From Methanobacteriota archaeon (GTDB lineage: Archaea > Thermoplasmatota > DTKX01 > GCA-020343715): a stretch of 8,205 nucleotides of DNA. Shown one piece after another: positions 1 through 6,742 of this stretch (the first letter of the stretch is position 1; every line of letters begins with the position of its first letter). The stretch spans positions 1 through 8,205 of the forward strand of contig JAUVEQ010000114.1 in the NCBI GenBank assembly GCA_030594725.1, written 5' to 3'. The translations under genes were made by a program, and so were the position numbers. Below the pieces are notes generated by a model that was given only the letters and a program-made list of their open reading frames with translations, was not told the DNA's origin and ran no database searches.

Positions 1-10
1 GAGCCCTGCC

Positions 11-16
11 GGAGGT
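11..16 (+). promoter_or_regulatory. Shine-Dalgarno candidate for the surface protein gene
   Basis: GGAGGT is a perfect six-base match to the archaeal anti-Shine-Dalgarno sequence. It lies 5 bases before the TTG at 22, and the same hexamer precedes the ATPase gene at 6743. This favours TTG as the start, although the upstream frame is open to the window edge and a start outside the window remains possible. Confidence 0.5.
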
Positions 17-21
17 CGGCA

Positions 22-3000
22 TTGCCGTTGATCGGCGTGTTCGCATTCTTGCTAGTTCTCGGTGCGACCCTGATGCTGTCGGCGGAGGATGTCTCCGCGG
101 AGAACCTCTTGGTACCCGACGACTACGCTACCATCCAGCAGGCCGTGGACAACGCGACAGCGGGCGACGAGGTCCGCATCGAGGCTGGATCGTACACCGA
201 GTCGGTCAAGGTCACCATACCGATCAAGCTGACAAGCGTCGGAGAGGGAGAGACGGTCATCACCAGCGACGAAGAGCACGTGCTTCGTCTCGAGGGTATT
301 GGGATCACCGTATCCTTCCTGACCATCGTCGGTAGCTCGGACAACTACGGCATCCACTGTGACCGGTTCAGCGATGGTCTGCTCAGGGACATCCAGGTGA
401 GGAACTGCACCATCGGAGTGCTGCTGTCGGCGACCTATGACAGCGAGATAATGGATGCCACGATCGAGGATTGCAGCGTCGGCATCATGGCCAATAACGG
501 GACGTACCGCAACCACTTCCATAAAGTGAGGTTCCTGAATGACCAGATCGGTCTCGACGTCGGCCCCACCGTATATTCCATCGATGACTCTGACAACTAT
601 TTCACCGCGTGCGTCTTCGAATCGAACCAGATCGGCGCCAGGATAGGTCCCAACGGTCGGGAGAACACCTTCTACAACAGTCGGTTCGCCTACAACGGCA
701 ACACCGCTCTGGCCATCGATGGTGCCGATTGCCTCGTGGACACCTGCGCGTTCTTAGAGAATGACCACACCGGCATATCCCTCACCCAGCCGGGTACCGT
801 CACAAACTCGACGGTCAGCTATAATGGATATCGTGGTATCGAGATAGTGGGGGCCAGTGGATGCACCATCACCAACATCACCCTGGACGGCAACCAGGTT
901 GGCCTTCATCTACGCAACGCTAAACAGGCCACCCTCTCGAAGCTGTACGGGTCGAACAACTTCGATGGGATCCAGGTCTCCCGTGGCTCCTTCGGGGTGA
1001 CCCTGTCCGAATCGGAGTTCGTCAACTGCTCCTGGATCGCCATGACCATCGAGCTGCAGAGCGAGGATGTCACCGTCCGGTCCTGCAACTTCGCGGGCAA
1101 CTACCAAGGAATGCTGATCAGCCAGTCCAAGAACGTGCTGGTCTCCGAGTGCACCTTCTCATCGAACATGCGCTCGGCGGTGCAGGGCGTGGATTCCGCT
1201 CGGATCCAGATCTACAGGTCATCTATCGTCTTGACGAAGGACGGCCATGGACTGGAGTTCTCCGGGTGCGGGGCGGCCAACATCGTACAGTGCACAGTGA
1301 TCGACAACCACCGCAGCGGGATCTCGATCACCTCATGGGGCTACCAGGGACCTTCGGAGAGGGGGGTCTCGGATTGCCGCATCGGCGGCAGCGGCGGGAG
1401 CGGCATTTCCCTGGACAAGGTATCGACCATCACCATCGCAGGCAACACCATCGAGAACAACGGAGGCGGTGGGATCGTCGCCTTGGCGACCATGCACTCG
1501 TCGTTCAGGGACAACCTGGTCCAGAGGAATGTCTTCGGCATCGCCCTCAACGGATCCCAGGATTGCCTCCTTGCGAACAACAGCGTTAGACGGAACGACC
1601 AGGAGGGGATCCGCCTGATATCCTCCGGCTCTGGATACGGGAACGAGATCCTGGAGAACTCCATCGTCGAGAACAGCTGGCGATCATCGATCGACCGTGC
1701 TGGCATCCTCCTGTCGGGGAAGTACACCCAGAAGAACACCATCGCAGGGAACTCCATCCTGTCGAATCCGGTAGGCATCCGGTTCGAGAGCTACACCGGA
1801 GGTTGCGAGAACAACCTGGTCTACCAGAACATCATCAGGGATTGCACGAGGTACGGTATCGGGGCCAAGTGGAACGCCGGACCCAACAGCGTCTACCTCA
1901 ACTCCTTCATCTCCAACGAGGAGCACGTCAATGGCGTGCACAACTTTGACAAGTTCGATAAGGATAGGCTGGGCAACTACTGGGACGACTACAAGGCATT
2001 GTATCCCTTCGCGATCCGCAACGGGGTCATCTGGAACATACCCTACGAGGTGGAGCCCGATTCCAACCTCTTCGACAGGTACCCTCTCGCCTTCACCTAC
2101 GAGACCGACCCGCCCGATGTCGACCTCCGGATGGATGACACAGTGGTCTACGGGGACCACATCCACCTGGACGCGACCGCATCCCGGGACCCATCGATGT
2201 TCTCGTCGTTCACCTGGACCATCTCTAGCGGCACGAACTTCAACAGGACCTACACCACCCAGAACAACTACCTCGACCACACACCCACCTCGCTGGGGAA
2301 GCACAGGGTCCTCCTCGTCGTCGAGGACAGCTGGGGGAACTCTGCCGAGGCTTCTGGAGAGTTCAGGGTCATCGACGACATCCCGCCGGTCGTGTACGCT
2401 GGTGGCGACCTGGTTGTGGATGTGGGAGTCGTCTTCGACCTCTACATCGTCATCCTCGAGGAGAACCACATGGTCAGATCCATCGATTGGGTGGTGGACC
2501 CAGGTGGCCTGAACATCCTCCTCCGGGGGTCCGGGGTGGCCCTCAGCATCGACCTGGTAGGCACCTTCACCGTCAACCTCACCGTAACGGACATGTCCGG
2601 GAACGTTGGGACGGATTCCCTTATCGTCCACGTCCTCGACCGGGTCCCGCCCATCGCCGTCGCCGGACCGGACGTTACCGTGGGGATGCAGCAGAGGGCG
2701 GCATTCGATGGGAGCCTGTCCTACGACAACGTTGGCATCGCCAAGTATACATGGTCCTTCAGGTACAATGACTGGAATCATGCCCTCGATGGTGCCAAGG
2801 TAGGCTTCGACTTCTCGGTGCCGGGAAAGTACACCGTGACGCTCAAGGTCGAGGACGCCGCCGGCAACGAGGCGAAGGATTCCCTCATCGTTGTGGTCCG
2901 GGACACGGAGCCCCCTGTGGCACGTGCCGGGGAGGACGTGTTCGTCAACCAGGGGGATCCGGTGACCCTCTCATCATCCGGGTCCTCGGACAACATCGGC

Positions 3001-3552
3001 ATCGCCCGCATCCAATGGACTTTCTATGAGGGAGAGGGATCCGGGATGAGTTGGGACTCGATCGCAACGGTCCGTTTCACGAGGGTTGGAGAGTACGCCG
3101 TGACCCTGTACGTGTACGATGCCGAGGGCAACTGGGCCTCGGACACCATCACCGTCACCGTCAGGGACACCCAGAGCCCGATTGCCGTGGCCTCCCTGCC
3201 GAGCACGCTGCCCATCGGCAGCACCATCACGCTGGACGGCAGCTACTCCTCGGACAACGTGGAGGTGGTGGCCTACCATTGGACGGTGAGGTTCGCGGGC
3301 AATCAGAAGACTTTGAACGGTCCAATGGCCGAGTTCTCGTTCGCGTCCGCGGGTCAATACGAGATCACCCTGACCGTGCGGGACACCTCTGGCAACGAGG
3401 CCTCCGTCACCGAACGCATCGTGGTGACGCCCGCGGAATCGGAGGTGCCCGAGACCGCTGCCTGGGTCATACCATCGATGGCCATCGTGCTGATAGCGGT
3501 CCTGATAGCGGGCCTCATCATCGGACCCAAGGTCCTCAAGAGGAGGGAGTGA
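22..3552 (+). CDS. Membrane-anchored surface protein with beta-helix and five PKD-like domains
   Basis: This is probably an exported adhesin-like or cell-envelope protein with its body outside the cell; the ligand is unknown. Numbering from the TTG at 22 gives 1176 residues. Residues 3-20 form a hydrophobic signal segment with a likely cleavage after VSA (about 26). Residues 28-80 have the typical start of a NosD/pectate-lyase-like helix (VPDDYATIQQAVDNA, then GD and G-Y-E). Beta-helix coils with recurring N-G-I patterns run to about 690 and end with NYWDDY (652-657) and RYPLA, a closing pattern seen in archaeal NosD-like proteins. Five PKD-like domains follow (696-1137). Residues 1148-1170 are a transmembrane helix, followed by basic KVLKRRE, so the protein is anchored at its C terminus. 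The start is uncertain: the frame is open to the window edge and reads CRRSA just upstream, which would give a basic signal-peptide n-region. However, GGAGGT at 11-16 lies 5 bases before the TTG. No enzymatic motif is seen. Confidence 0.9.
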   Translation: MPLIGVFAFLLVLGATLMLSAEDVSAENLLVPDDYATIQQAVDNATAGDEVRIEAGSYTESVKVTIPIKLTSVGEGETVITSDEEHVLRLEGIGITVSFLTIVGSSDNYGIHCDRFSDGLLRDIQVRNCTIGVLLSATYDSEIMDATIEDCSVGIMANNGTYRNHFHKVRFLNDQIGLDVGPTVYSIDDSDNYFTACVFESNQIGARIGPNGRENTFYNSRFAYNGNTALAIDGADCLVDTCAFLENDHTGISLTQPGTVTNSTVSYNGYRGIEIVGASGCTITNITLDGNQVGLHLRNAKQATLSKLYGSNNFDGIQVSRGSFGVTLSESEFVNCSWIAMTIELQSEDVTVRSCNFAGNYQGMLISQSKNVLVSECTFSSNMRSAVQGVDSARIQIYRSSIVLTKDGHGLEFSGCGAANIVQCTVIDNHRSGISITSWGYQGPSERGVSDCRIGGSGGSGISLDKVSTITIAGNTIENNGGGGIVALATMHSSFRDNLVQRNVFGIALNGSQDCLLANNSVRRNDQEGIRLISSGSGYGNEILENSIVENSWRSSIDRAGILLSGKYTQKNTIAGNSILSNPVGIRFESYTGGCENNLVYQNIIRDCTRYGIGAKWNAGPNSVYLNSFISNEEHVNGVHNFDKFDKDRLGNYWDDYKALYPFAIRNGVIWNIPYEVEPDSNLFDRYPLAFTYETDPPDVDLRMDDTVVYGDHIHLDATASRDPSMFSSFTWTISSGTNFNRTYTTQNNYLDHTPTSLGKHRVLLVVEDSWGNSAEASGEFRVIDDIPPVVYAGGDLVVDVGVVFDLYIVILEENHMVRSIDWVVDPGGLNILLRGSGVALSIDLVGTFTVNLTVTDMSGNVGTDSLIVHVLDRVPPIAVAGPDVTVGMQQRAAFDGSLSYDNVGIAKYTWSFRYNDWNHALDGAKVGFDFSVPGKYTVTLKVEDAAGNEAKDSLIVVVRDTEPPVARAGEDVFVNQGDPVTLSSSGSSDNIGIARIQWTFYEGEGSGMSWDSIATVRFTRVGEYAVTLYVYDAEGNWASDTITVTVRDTQSPIAVASLPSTLPIGSTITLDGSYSSDNVEVVAYHWTVRFAGNQKTLNGPMAEFSFASAGQYEITLTVRDTSGNEASVTERIVVTPAESEVPETAAWVIPSMAIVLIAVLIAGLIIGPKVLKRRE
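2377..3432 (+). repeat. Four tandem PKD-like domain repeats of exactly 88 codons
   Basis: Repeat units start at 2377, 2641, 2905 and 3169, each 264 bases long (residues 786-873, 874-961, 962-1049 and 1050-1137). Each opens with PP or SP followed by V/A-rich residues, has a central W strand (DWVV, TWSF, QWTF, HWTV) and ends with a G-Y/F-T/E-V-L-V-D-GN segment leading to V-D/P. The last three carry a D-N/V turn (SYDNVG, SSDNIG, SSDNVE). Unit 786-873 lacks that turn and is the most diverged. A fifth, 90-residue relative (696-785) precedes them. The repeats are homologous at protein level but clearly diverged at DNA level, so they are old duplications. Confidence 0.85.
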
Positions 3553-3556
3553 CCCC

Positions 3557-5353
3557 TCAATCCGGGCATATCGGGATCTGGTCGCAGATAATCTCGGCCA
3601 CTCCCTGCTTCTCCAGGAACGCCTTGCGCTGGGTGAGCATCATCTTGACCCAGCCGCGGTAGACGTCCATCCTGCCCTGCTCCTCGAAGAGGGTGATGGG
3701 ATTGAGGATCTCCTTGGGCACCTTCTCGAGGAGGGGCGCGTTGTCGGGGTGGTCGATGTCCGCGATGAGGTAGCCGAAGTCCGGGTCCTCCTTCCAGACG
3801 ATATCCTCCATCAGCATGGCCTCCAGCATGGCCGAGGAGTGCCGGATCTTCACCTTGAGGGCGGTCCCGGCCTCCACGTCCTTGGCGTCCCCACCGACCC
3901 ACCCGGTGTTCATCATCCAGGTGACCAGCTGGGGGATGTCCTCGGCCAGCTCGGCGAACCTGATCGCCTGAAGGCCCGCCTTCCTGGGGAAGAAGGGCTG
4001 GGTGAACGGGGACCGGATGCGGCCACGGTCCTTGCCCGCGGCGGAGGTCTTGGTGGTCTCGCCCAGCATGAAGTAGGCGGCGGCCTGCTCCTGGGACTTG
4101 AACCTGACGATGCCCGGGAAGGCGGCGTCGGGGCCCTCGTCCCGGTCCAGGATGCCCATGGACTCCATGGGCGGGATGGTGTTGAGATCGGGAACACCGG
4201 GGATCTCCGACAGTGGGAAGATGGACCGACCGTTCTGGGTCCACACCAGGAAGTCCCAGCCGTCATCGGGGATCATGTTCTCGTCCACCTTGTCCTCCAG
4301 CTTCGCATCCCCGCGGATGTAGGCGTCCACGTTGTCCATGGGGGCGCCGGTCATCACCAGTTCGTCCCGCAGGCGCTTCACGTCCTCCACCGACAGGGGT
4401 TGCTTGGAGAAGCCGAACTCGCCGTTCCCATCGACGTAGCCGTTCTCGAGCCAGGCCGAGGGCCTCAGGGTGCCGTTCCAGATGATGGGCTCTGCTTCCT
4501 TGGTCAATCCGTAGGTCTTGGCGAAGGCGCCGTTCTCCGTGATGGTGATGTAACCCCCGGGCCACACGCACACCATGTCGTCCTGTATGGGTTGGGTCAG
4601 CTCGCCCTGCTTCGAGAAGGTGGTGGTGGTCTTTCCGGTGCCGGAAAGGCCCAGGACGGTCATGGTGAGGCGCTTGCCCTTCACGGTGACGGCCTTGGCG
4701 CCGGCATGTAGCACGAGCCCACCCATCTTGTAGACGTACTCGTTGAGCATCCGGAGAACGCCCTTCTTGGTCTCTCCGAAGTAATCCGAGCCGATGACGT
4801 ACGTGGTCATGTTCTCCAGGTCCACGATCATCGCCATGCCGCCAGGCATTCCCGTGGCGGGCAGGTCGGGGACCATCACCAGGCGTATGACGGGCTTGTA
4901 TGGTCCCGCCAGCTCCTCGGGGGTCTCCGCCTCCTCCCGGGAGAAGCTGAGGACCTGTTGCATGCCTGCCAGATTGGCCCCCTGCAGGGAGTAGAACCAC
5001 TGCATCGGGAAGTAGTGCTTGCCCAGGCCGTAGTAGCCCTGGATCTCGATGAGCCTGCCCTTGACCTCGATGAAGTCCCAGACCCGCTGGATGTACTCGG
5101 CCGCCTTCTCCGGCGAGATGATGGGTCCCGAGTAGAGGTGCTTGTCCTCCTCCTCGGCGATGATGTACGTGTACTGCGCGTGCCTGGCCTTGTCGCGCGT
5201 TATCTTGTTCACACCCCCATACTTCGTCTCTGCACATGCCAGGCTGTGCTCGATAGCCAACCTGCGAAGCTCGTCTTGGCTGGGGTTTGTAATGTACTTG
5301 ACGTCGAAGGGATGCAGCTCCTTCGTCGGCGGGGCTCTTACCATCTTCTTCAT
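3557..5353 (-). CDS. pckA: ATP-type phosphoenolpyruvate carboxykinase
   Basis: It is predicted to convert oxaloacetate and ATP to phosphoenolpyruvate, CO2 and ADP, the entry step of gluconeogenesis, in the cytoplasm. Numbering from the ATG at 5353 (598 residues): YFGETKKG at 191-198 matches the family's Tyr-Lys substrate/metal site, with Lys197 and His216 (LHAGAK) spaced as Tyr207, Lys213 and His232 of the E. coli enzyme. The P-loop GLSGTGKT is at 235-242, QDDMVCVW at 257-264 supplies the paired Asp, NGRSIFP at 374-380 supplies the equivalent of Arg333, and NTGWVGG is at 482-488. Family members are usually about 530-540 residues. The excess is mainly an insertion near 317-370. The usual N-terminal GRSPKD motif is not evident; ITRDKARHAQ may replace it. 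The start could instead be the GTG at 5365; the ATG has GAGGAG 11 bases upstream. The gene converges with the surface protein gene and is monocistronic or follows the zinc-ribbon gene. Confidence 0.95.
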   Translation of the reverse strand: MKKMVRAPPTKELHPFDVKYITNPSQDELRRLAIEHSLACAETKYGGVNKITRDKARHAQYTYIIAEEEDKHLYSGPIISPEKAAEYIQRVWDFIEVKGRLIEIQGYYGLGKHYFPMQWFYSLQGANLAGMQQVLSFSREEAETPEELAGPYKPVIRLVMVPDLPATGMPGGMAMIVDLENMTTYVIGSDYFGETKKGVLRMLNEYVYKMGGLVLHAGAKAVTVKGKRLTMTVLGLSGTGKTTTTFSKQGELTQPIQDDMVCVWPGGYITITENGAFAKTYGLTKEAEPIIWNGTLRPSAWLENGYVDGNGEFGFSKQPLSVEDVKRLRDELVMTGAPMDNVDAYIRGDAKLEDKVDENMIPDDGWDFLVWTQNGRSIFPLSEIPGVPDLNTIPPMESMGILDRDEGPDAAFPGIVRFKSQEQAAAYFMLGETTKTSAAGKDRGRIRSPFTQPFFPRKAGLQAIRFAELAEDIPQLVTWMMNTGWVGGDAKDVEAGTALKVKIRHSSAMLEAMLMEDIVWKEDPDFGYLIADIDHPDNAPLLEKVPKEILNPITLFEEQGRMDVYRGWVKMMLTQRKAFLEKQGVAEIICDQIPICPD

Positions 5354-5377
5354 TTTGTCCACCACTCCTCACCATGG

Positions 5378-5393
5378 GCGGGAAGGTTCCCGC
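5378..5393. promoter_or_regulatory. Perfect 7-bp inverted repeat before pckA
   Basis: GCGGGAA and TTCCCGC are separated by only two bases. The element lies 25-40 bases upstream of the pckA ATG. It could be an operator for a dimeric regulator near the transcription start, or a hairpin in the mRNA leader just before the Shine-Dalgarno region. The symmetry is seen directly; the role is inferred. Confidence 0.45.
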
Positions 5394-5408
5394 ACCGTGC
5401 CATGTAGG

Positions 5409-5423
5409 CGGTTGGGTGAACCG
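5409..5423. promoter_or_regulatory. Inverted repeat in the pckA upstream region
   Basis: CGGTT and AACCG form 5-base arms around a 5-base spacer, centred about 30 bases upstream of the element at 5378-5393. It is short enough to occur by chance on its own. It is listed because three inverted repeats sit in this one intergenic region. Confidence 0.25.
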
Positions 5424-5429
5424 ACGATG

Positions 5430-5459
5430 AGGTAGAAAAGGGTATTGCTCTGGGGCAAT
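5430..5459 (-). terminator. Possible terminator after the zinc-ribbon gene
   Basis: Read on the minus strand, ATTGC and GCAAT (5459-5455 and 5448-5444) can form a hairpin with a 6-base loop. It is followed by ACCCTTTTCT. It lies about 50 bases past the stop of the zinc-ribbon gene and about 80 bases before pckA. The T run is only four bases, so this is a weak terminator candidate; the repeat might equally be a regulatory site for pckA. Confidence 0.25.
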
Positions 5460-5509
5460 CGAGCTGGAGCTGCGGGACGTCGATCGAATGCGCCGACCAG
5501 GGGTCTGCC

Positions 5510-5977
5510 CTACTTGTAGATCTTCCGGGCGAACCTGTCGATGAGGGAGCGTCGCTTGTTGGCCTTGTGCTCCTCCTCCAGCTCCTCGGCCTTCAGCTTG
5601 GGGTCGCCCTCGTAACCCGATGCCGAGATGCCCTGGAGATCGGCCAGCTCACCGGGATCGAGCCAGATGCCGGCACAGTTGAGGCACACGTCCAACACCA
5701 CCTCCTCGGCGTGCTCGTGGTCCATGAGGTTGCCGCAACGGGGGCACACCAGGGAGCTCTCGGTCTTGGTGCCTATCTGCTTGCTCAGGTAGTCGGAGAG
5801 CTTCTTGTTCTCGAGGATCTTGCCCAGCTCGTCCTTGTCCAGCCATATGCCGTGGCATGATGGGCAGGCGTCCATGACCACCTTCTTCTTGGGGATCTCC
5901 GCATCGATCTTGTTCATCTTGACGAAGCACTTGGGACAATCTATCGGTTCGTCGGGCTTTGACTTGAGCAGCGCCAT
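5510..5977 (-). CDS. Small protein with two tandem TFIIB-type zinc ribbons
   Basis: This 155-residue protein has two copies of the zf-TFIIB-like (transcription factor zinc-finger) domain. The first spans about 13-54 with Cys14, 17, 38 and 41; the second spans about 77-114 with Cys78, 81, 98 and 101. Each copy ends in the family signature C-x2-C-x-GIWLD-x2-EL. Each ribbon should bind one zinc ion. The C-terminal 30 residues are highly charged, first acidic (EELEEE), then basic (KRRSLIDRFARKIYK). There is no signal or membrane segment, so it is cytoplasmic. The start at ATG 5977 is preferred over an upstream GTG at 6040 because GGGAGG (5985-5990) lies 7 bases before it and the upstream extension has no domain. 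The family is widespread and mostly uncharacterised. A role in transcription or nucleic-acid binding is only suggested by the fold. Confidence 0.9.
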   Translation of the reverse strand: MALLKSKPDEPIDCPKCFVKMNKIDAEIPKKKVVMDACPSCHGIWLDKDELGKILENKKLSDYLSKQIGTKTESSLVCPRCGNLMDHEHAEEVVLDVCLNCAGIWLDPGELADLQGISASGYEGDPKLKAEELEEEHKANKRRSLIDRFARKIYK

Positions 5978-5984
5978 ATCTTCG

Positions 5985-5990
5985 CCTCCC
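5985..5990 (-). promoter_or_regulatory. Shine-Dalgarno site deciding the zinc-ribbon start
   Basis: GGGAGG on the minus strand lies 7 bases before the ATG at 5977. It fixes the start there rather than at the GTG at 6040, whose upstream GGAGG directly abuts the start codon with no spacer. Confidence 0.7.
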
Positions 5991-6024
5991 TCTCGGGCCT
6001 TGCACCTTGAAAAAGCGCTCCAGG

Positions 6025-6030
6025 TATTTA
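6025..6030 (-). promoter_or_regulatory. TATA-like box for the zinc-ribbon gene
   Basis: TAAATA on the minus strand, preceded by purine-rich AAACG as a possible BRE, would place transcription start near position 6001. That leaves a leader of about 24 bases containing the GGGAGG site. The match is imperfect, and the evidence is position and composition only. Confidence 0.4.
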
Positions 6031-6078
6031 CGTTTGCCACCCTCCTTTCTGATTAACTGCGATTATTCTCCGAGTCGG

Positions 6079-6088
6079 CATATATACG
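6079..6088 (+). promoter_or_regulatory. TATA box for a leaderless transcript
   Basis: CATATATACG is centred about 27 bases upstream of the ATG at 6111, the distance archaeal TATA boxes keep from the transcription start. No Shine-Dalgarno sequence lies before that ATG. Together these imply that the mRNA begins at or next to the start codon. Five-base inverted arms CTCCG (6068-6072) and CGGAG (6087-6091) flank the box and could be an operator, but they are short. Confidence 0.65.
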
Positions 6089-6110
6089 GAGCCCGCGGTC
6101 TAAATCCTCG

Positions 6111-6695
6111 ATGACGCGAAAAGGCGACGACGGGAATGGGAAGGTCGGCCCGACGGACATCCCCCCTTGCAATTACGAGCTCAGATCGGATGGGAACTCA
6201 TTAACCATGCGGGTGTTGTGCAGGGAGTGCGGCCAGCGGGAACTTCGTGACCGCAACTGCTTCTCGTCCCTGCTCAGGGCCTTCGCCAACGAGGTCAACG
6301 TGGACCGGATCACCCTTTCCAATCACGTCGAGACCCAGTACTTCGGCAAGGCCCTTTCGATCCTCAAGGGGATCACTGCGCTCTCCTACGAGATGCGACA
6401 GCTCTCCCTGCGCACCCCCGCAACCCCCTCCGGCAAGACGCCGAAGCGCTGCTCGGACTGCCAGTTCTACCCCCGGAAGGTCTTCACCCAGCTCAACGAG
6501 CAGTTCCTGCGGGACGTGGGCCTGTTCTATTCCCTCTTCCACGACATGACGGTGCGCCTCTACGAGGAGGAGGCCCCGGACTACACCTGTGGCGAGTGTC
6601 TCCTGGCCACCCGGGAGGACTTCGACTACACCTACTCCCGCTTCGAGACCCTTCTGCGGGAGATCGTCAAGGAGGGCTACGCGGTCGTCGTGTGA
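6111..6695 (+). CDS. Cysteine-rich protein of unknown function, upstream of secretion ATPase
   Basis: I do not recognise this 194-residue protein. It has eight cysteines: Cys20, a CxxC at 37-40 (CREC), Cys50, a CxxC at 114-117 (CSDC) and a CxxC at 160-163 (CGEC). Cys20/37/40/50 and Cys114/117/160/163 could form two four-ligand sites for zinc or an iron-sulfur cluster; this is inference. Between and after them are helix-like, charged stretches (about 50-100 and 123-155, including QFLRDVGLFYSLFHDMTVRL). No signal peptide or transmembrane segment is seen, so it is likely cytoplasmic. The start at 6111 is supported by a TATA box 27 bases upstream, implying a leaderless message. Starting at Met33 would lose Cys20. 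It lies 47 bases ahead of the secretion ATPase gene on the same strand, probably in one operon, which suggests a role as a regulator or accessory factor of that machine. Confidence 0.85.
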   Translation: MTRKGDDGNGKVGPTDIPPCNYELRSDGNSLTMRVLCRECGQRELRDRNCFSSLLRAFANEVNVDRITLSNHVETQYFGKALSILKGITALSYEMRQLSLRTPATPSGKTPKRCSDCQFYPRKVFTQLNEQFLRDVGLFYSLFHDMTVRLYEEEAPDYTCGECLLATREDFDYTYSRFETLLREIVKEGYAVVV

Positions 6696-6730
6696 ACATT
6701 TCGAGATATCGAGGCTATTGAGGCGGACAC

Positions 6731-6736
6731 GGAGGT
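6731..6736 (+). promoter_or_regulatory. Shine-Dalgarno site of the secretion ATPase gene
   Basis: GGAGGT lies 6 bases before the ATG at 6743. This is a strong site that fixes the start. It contrasts with the leaderless first gene of the presumed operon, as expected for an internal cistron. Confidence 0.8.
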
Positions 6737-6742
6737 ATCAAG

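Noticed and set aside
1684..2781. 365-codon open frame on the minus strand inside the surface protein gene
   Set aside because: It is antisense to clear PKD and beta-helix coding, has repetitive Val/Asp/Gly-rich composition and no domain; such frames are common opposite GC-rich genes.
3523..3535. GGACC-CAA-GGTCC hairpin near the end of the surface protein gene as a bidirectional terminator
   Set aside because: It is within codons of the membrane anchor tail and no T-rich run follows on either strand.
4154..4172. 8-base inverted repeat GCCCATGG-ACT-CCATGGGC inside pckA
   Set aside because: It encodes PMESMG and is explained by two Met codons in similar context; no sign of a regulatory role.
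4263..5375. 370-codon minus-strand frame overlapping pckA, and similar frames at 3354-4244 (-) and 3749-4711 (+)
   Set aside because: They are shadows of the PEP carboxykinase gene; only the pckA frame has family motifs.
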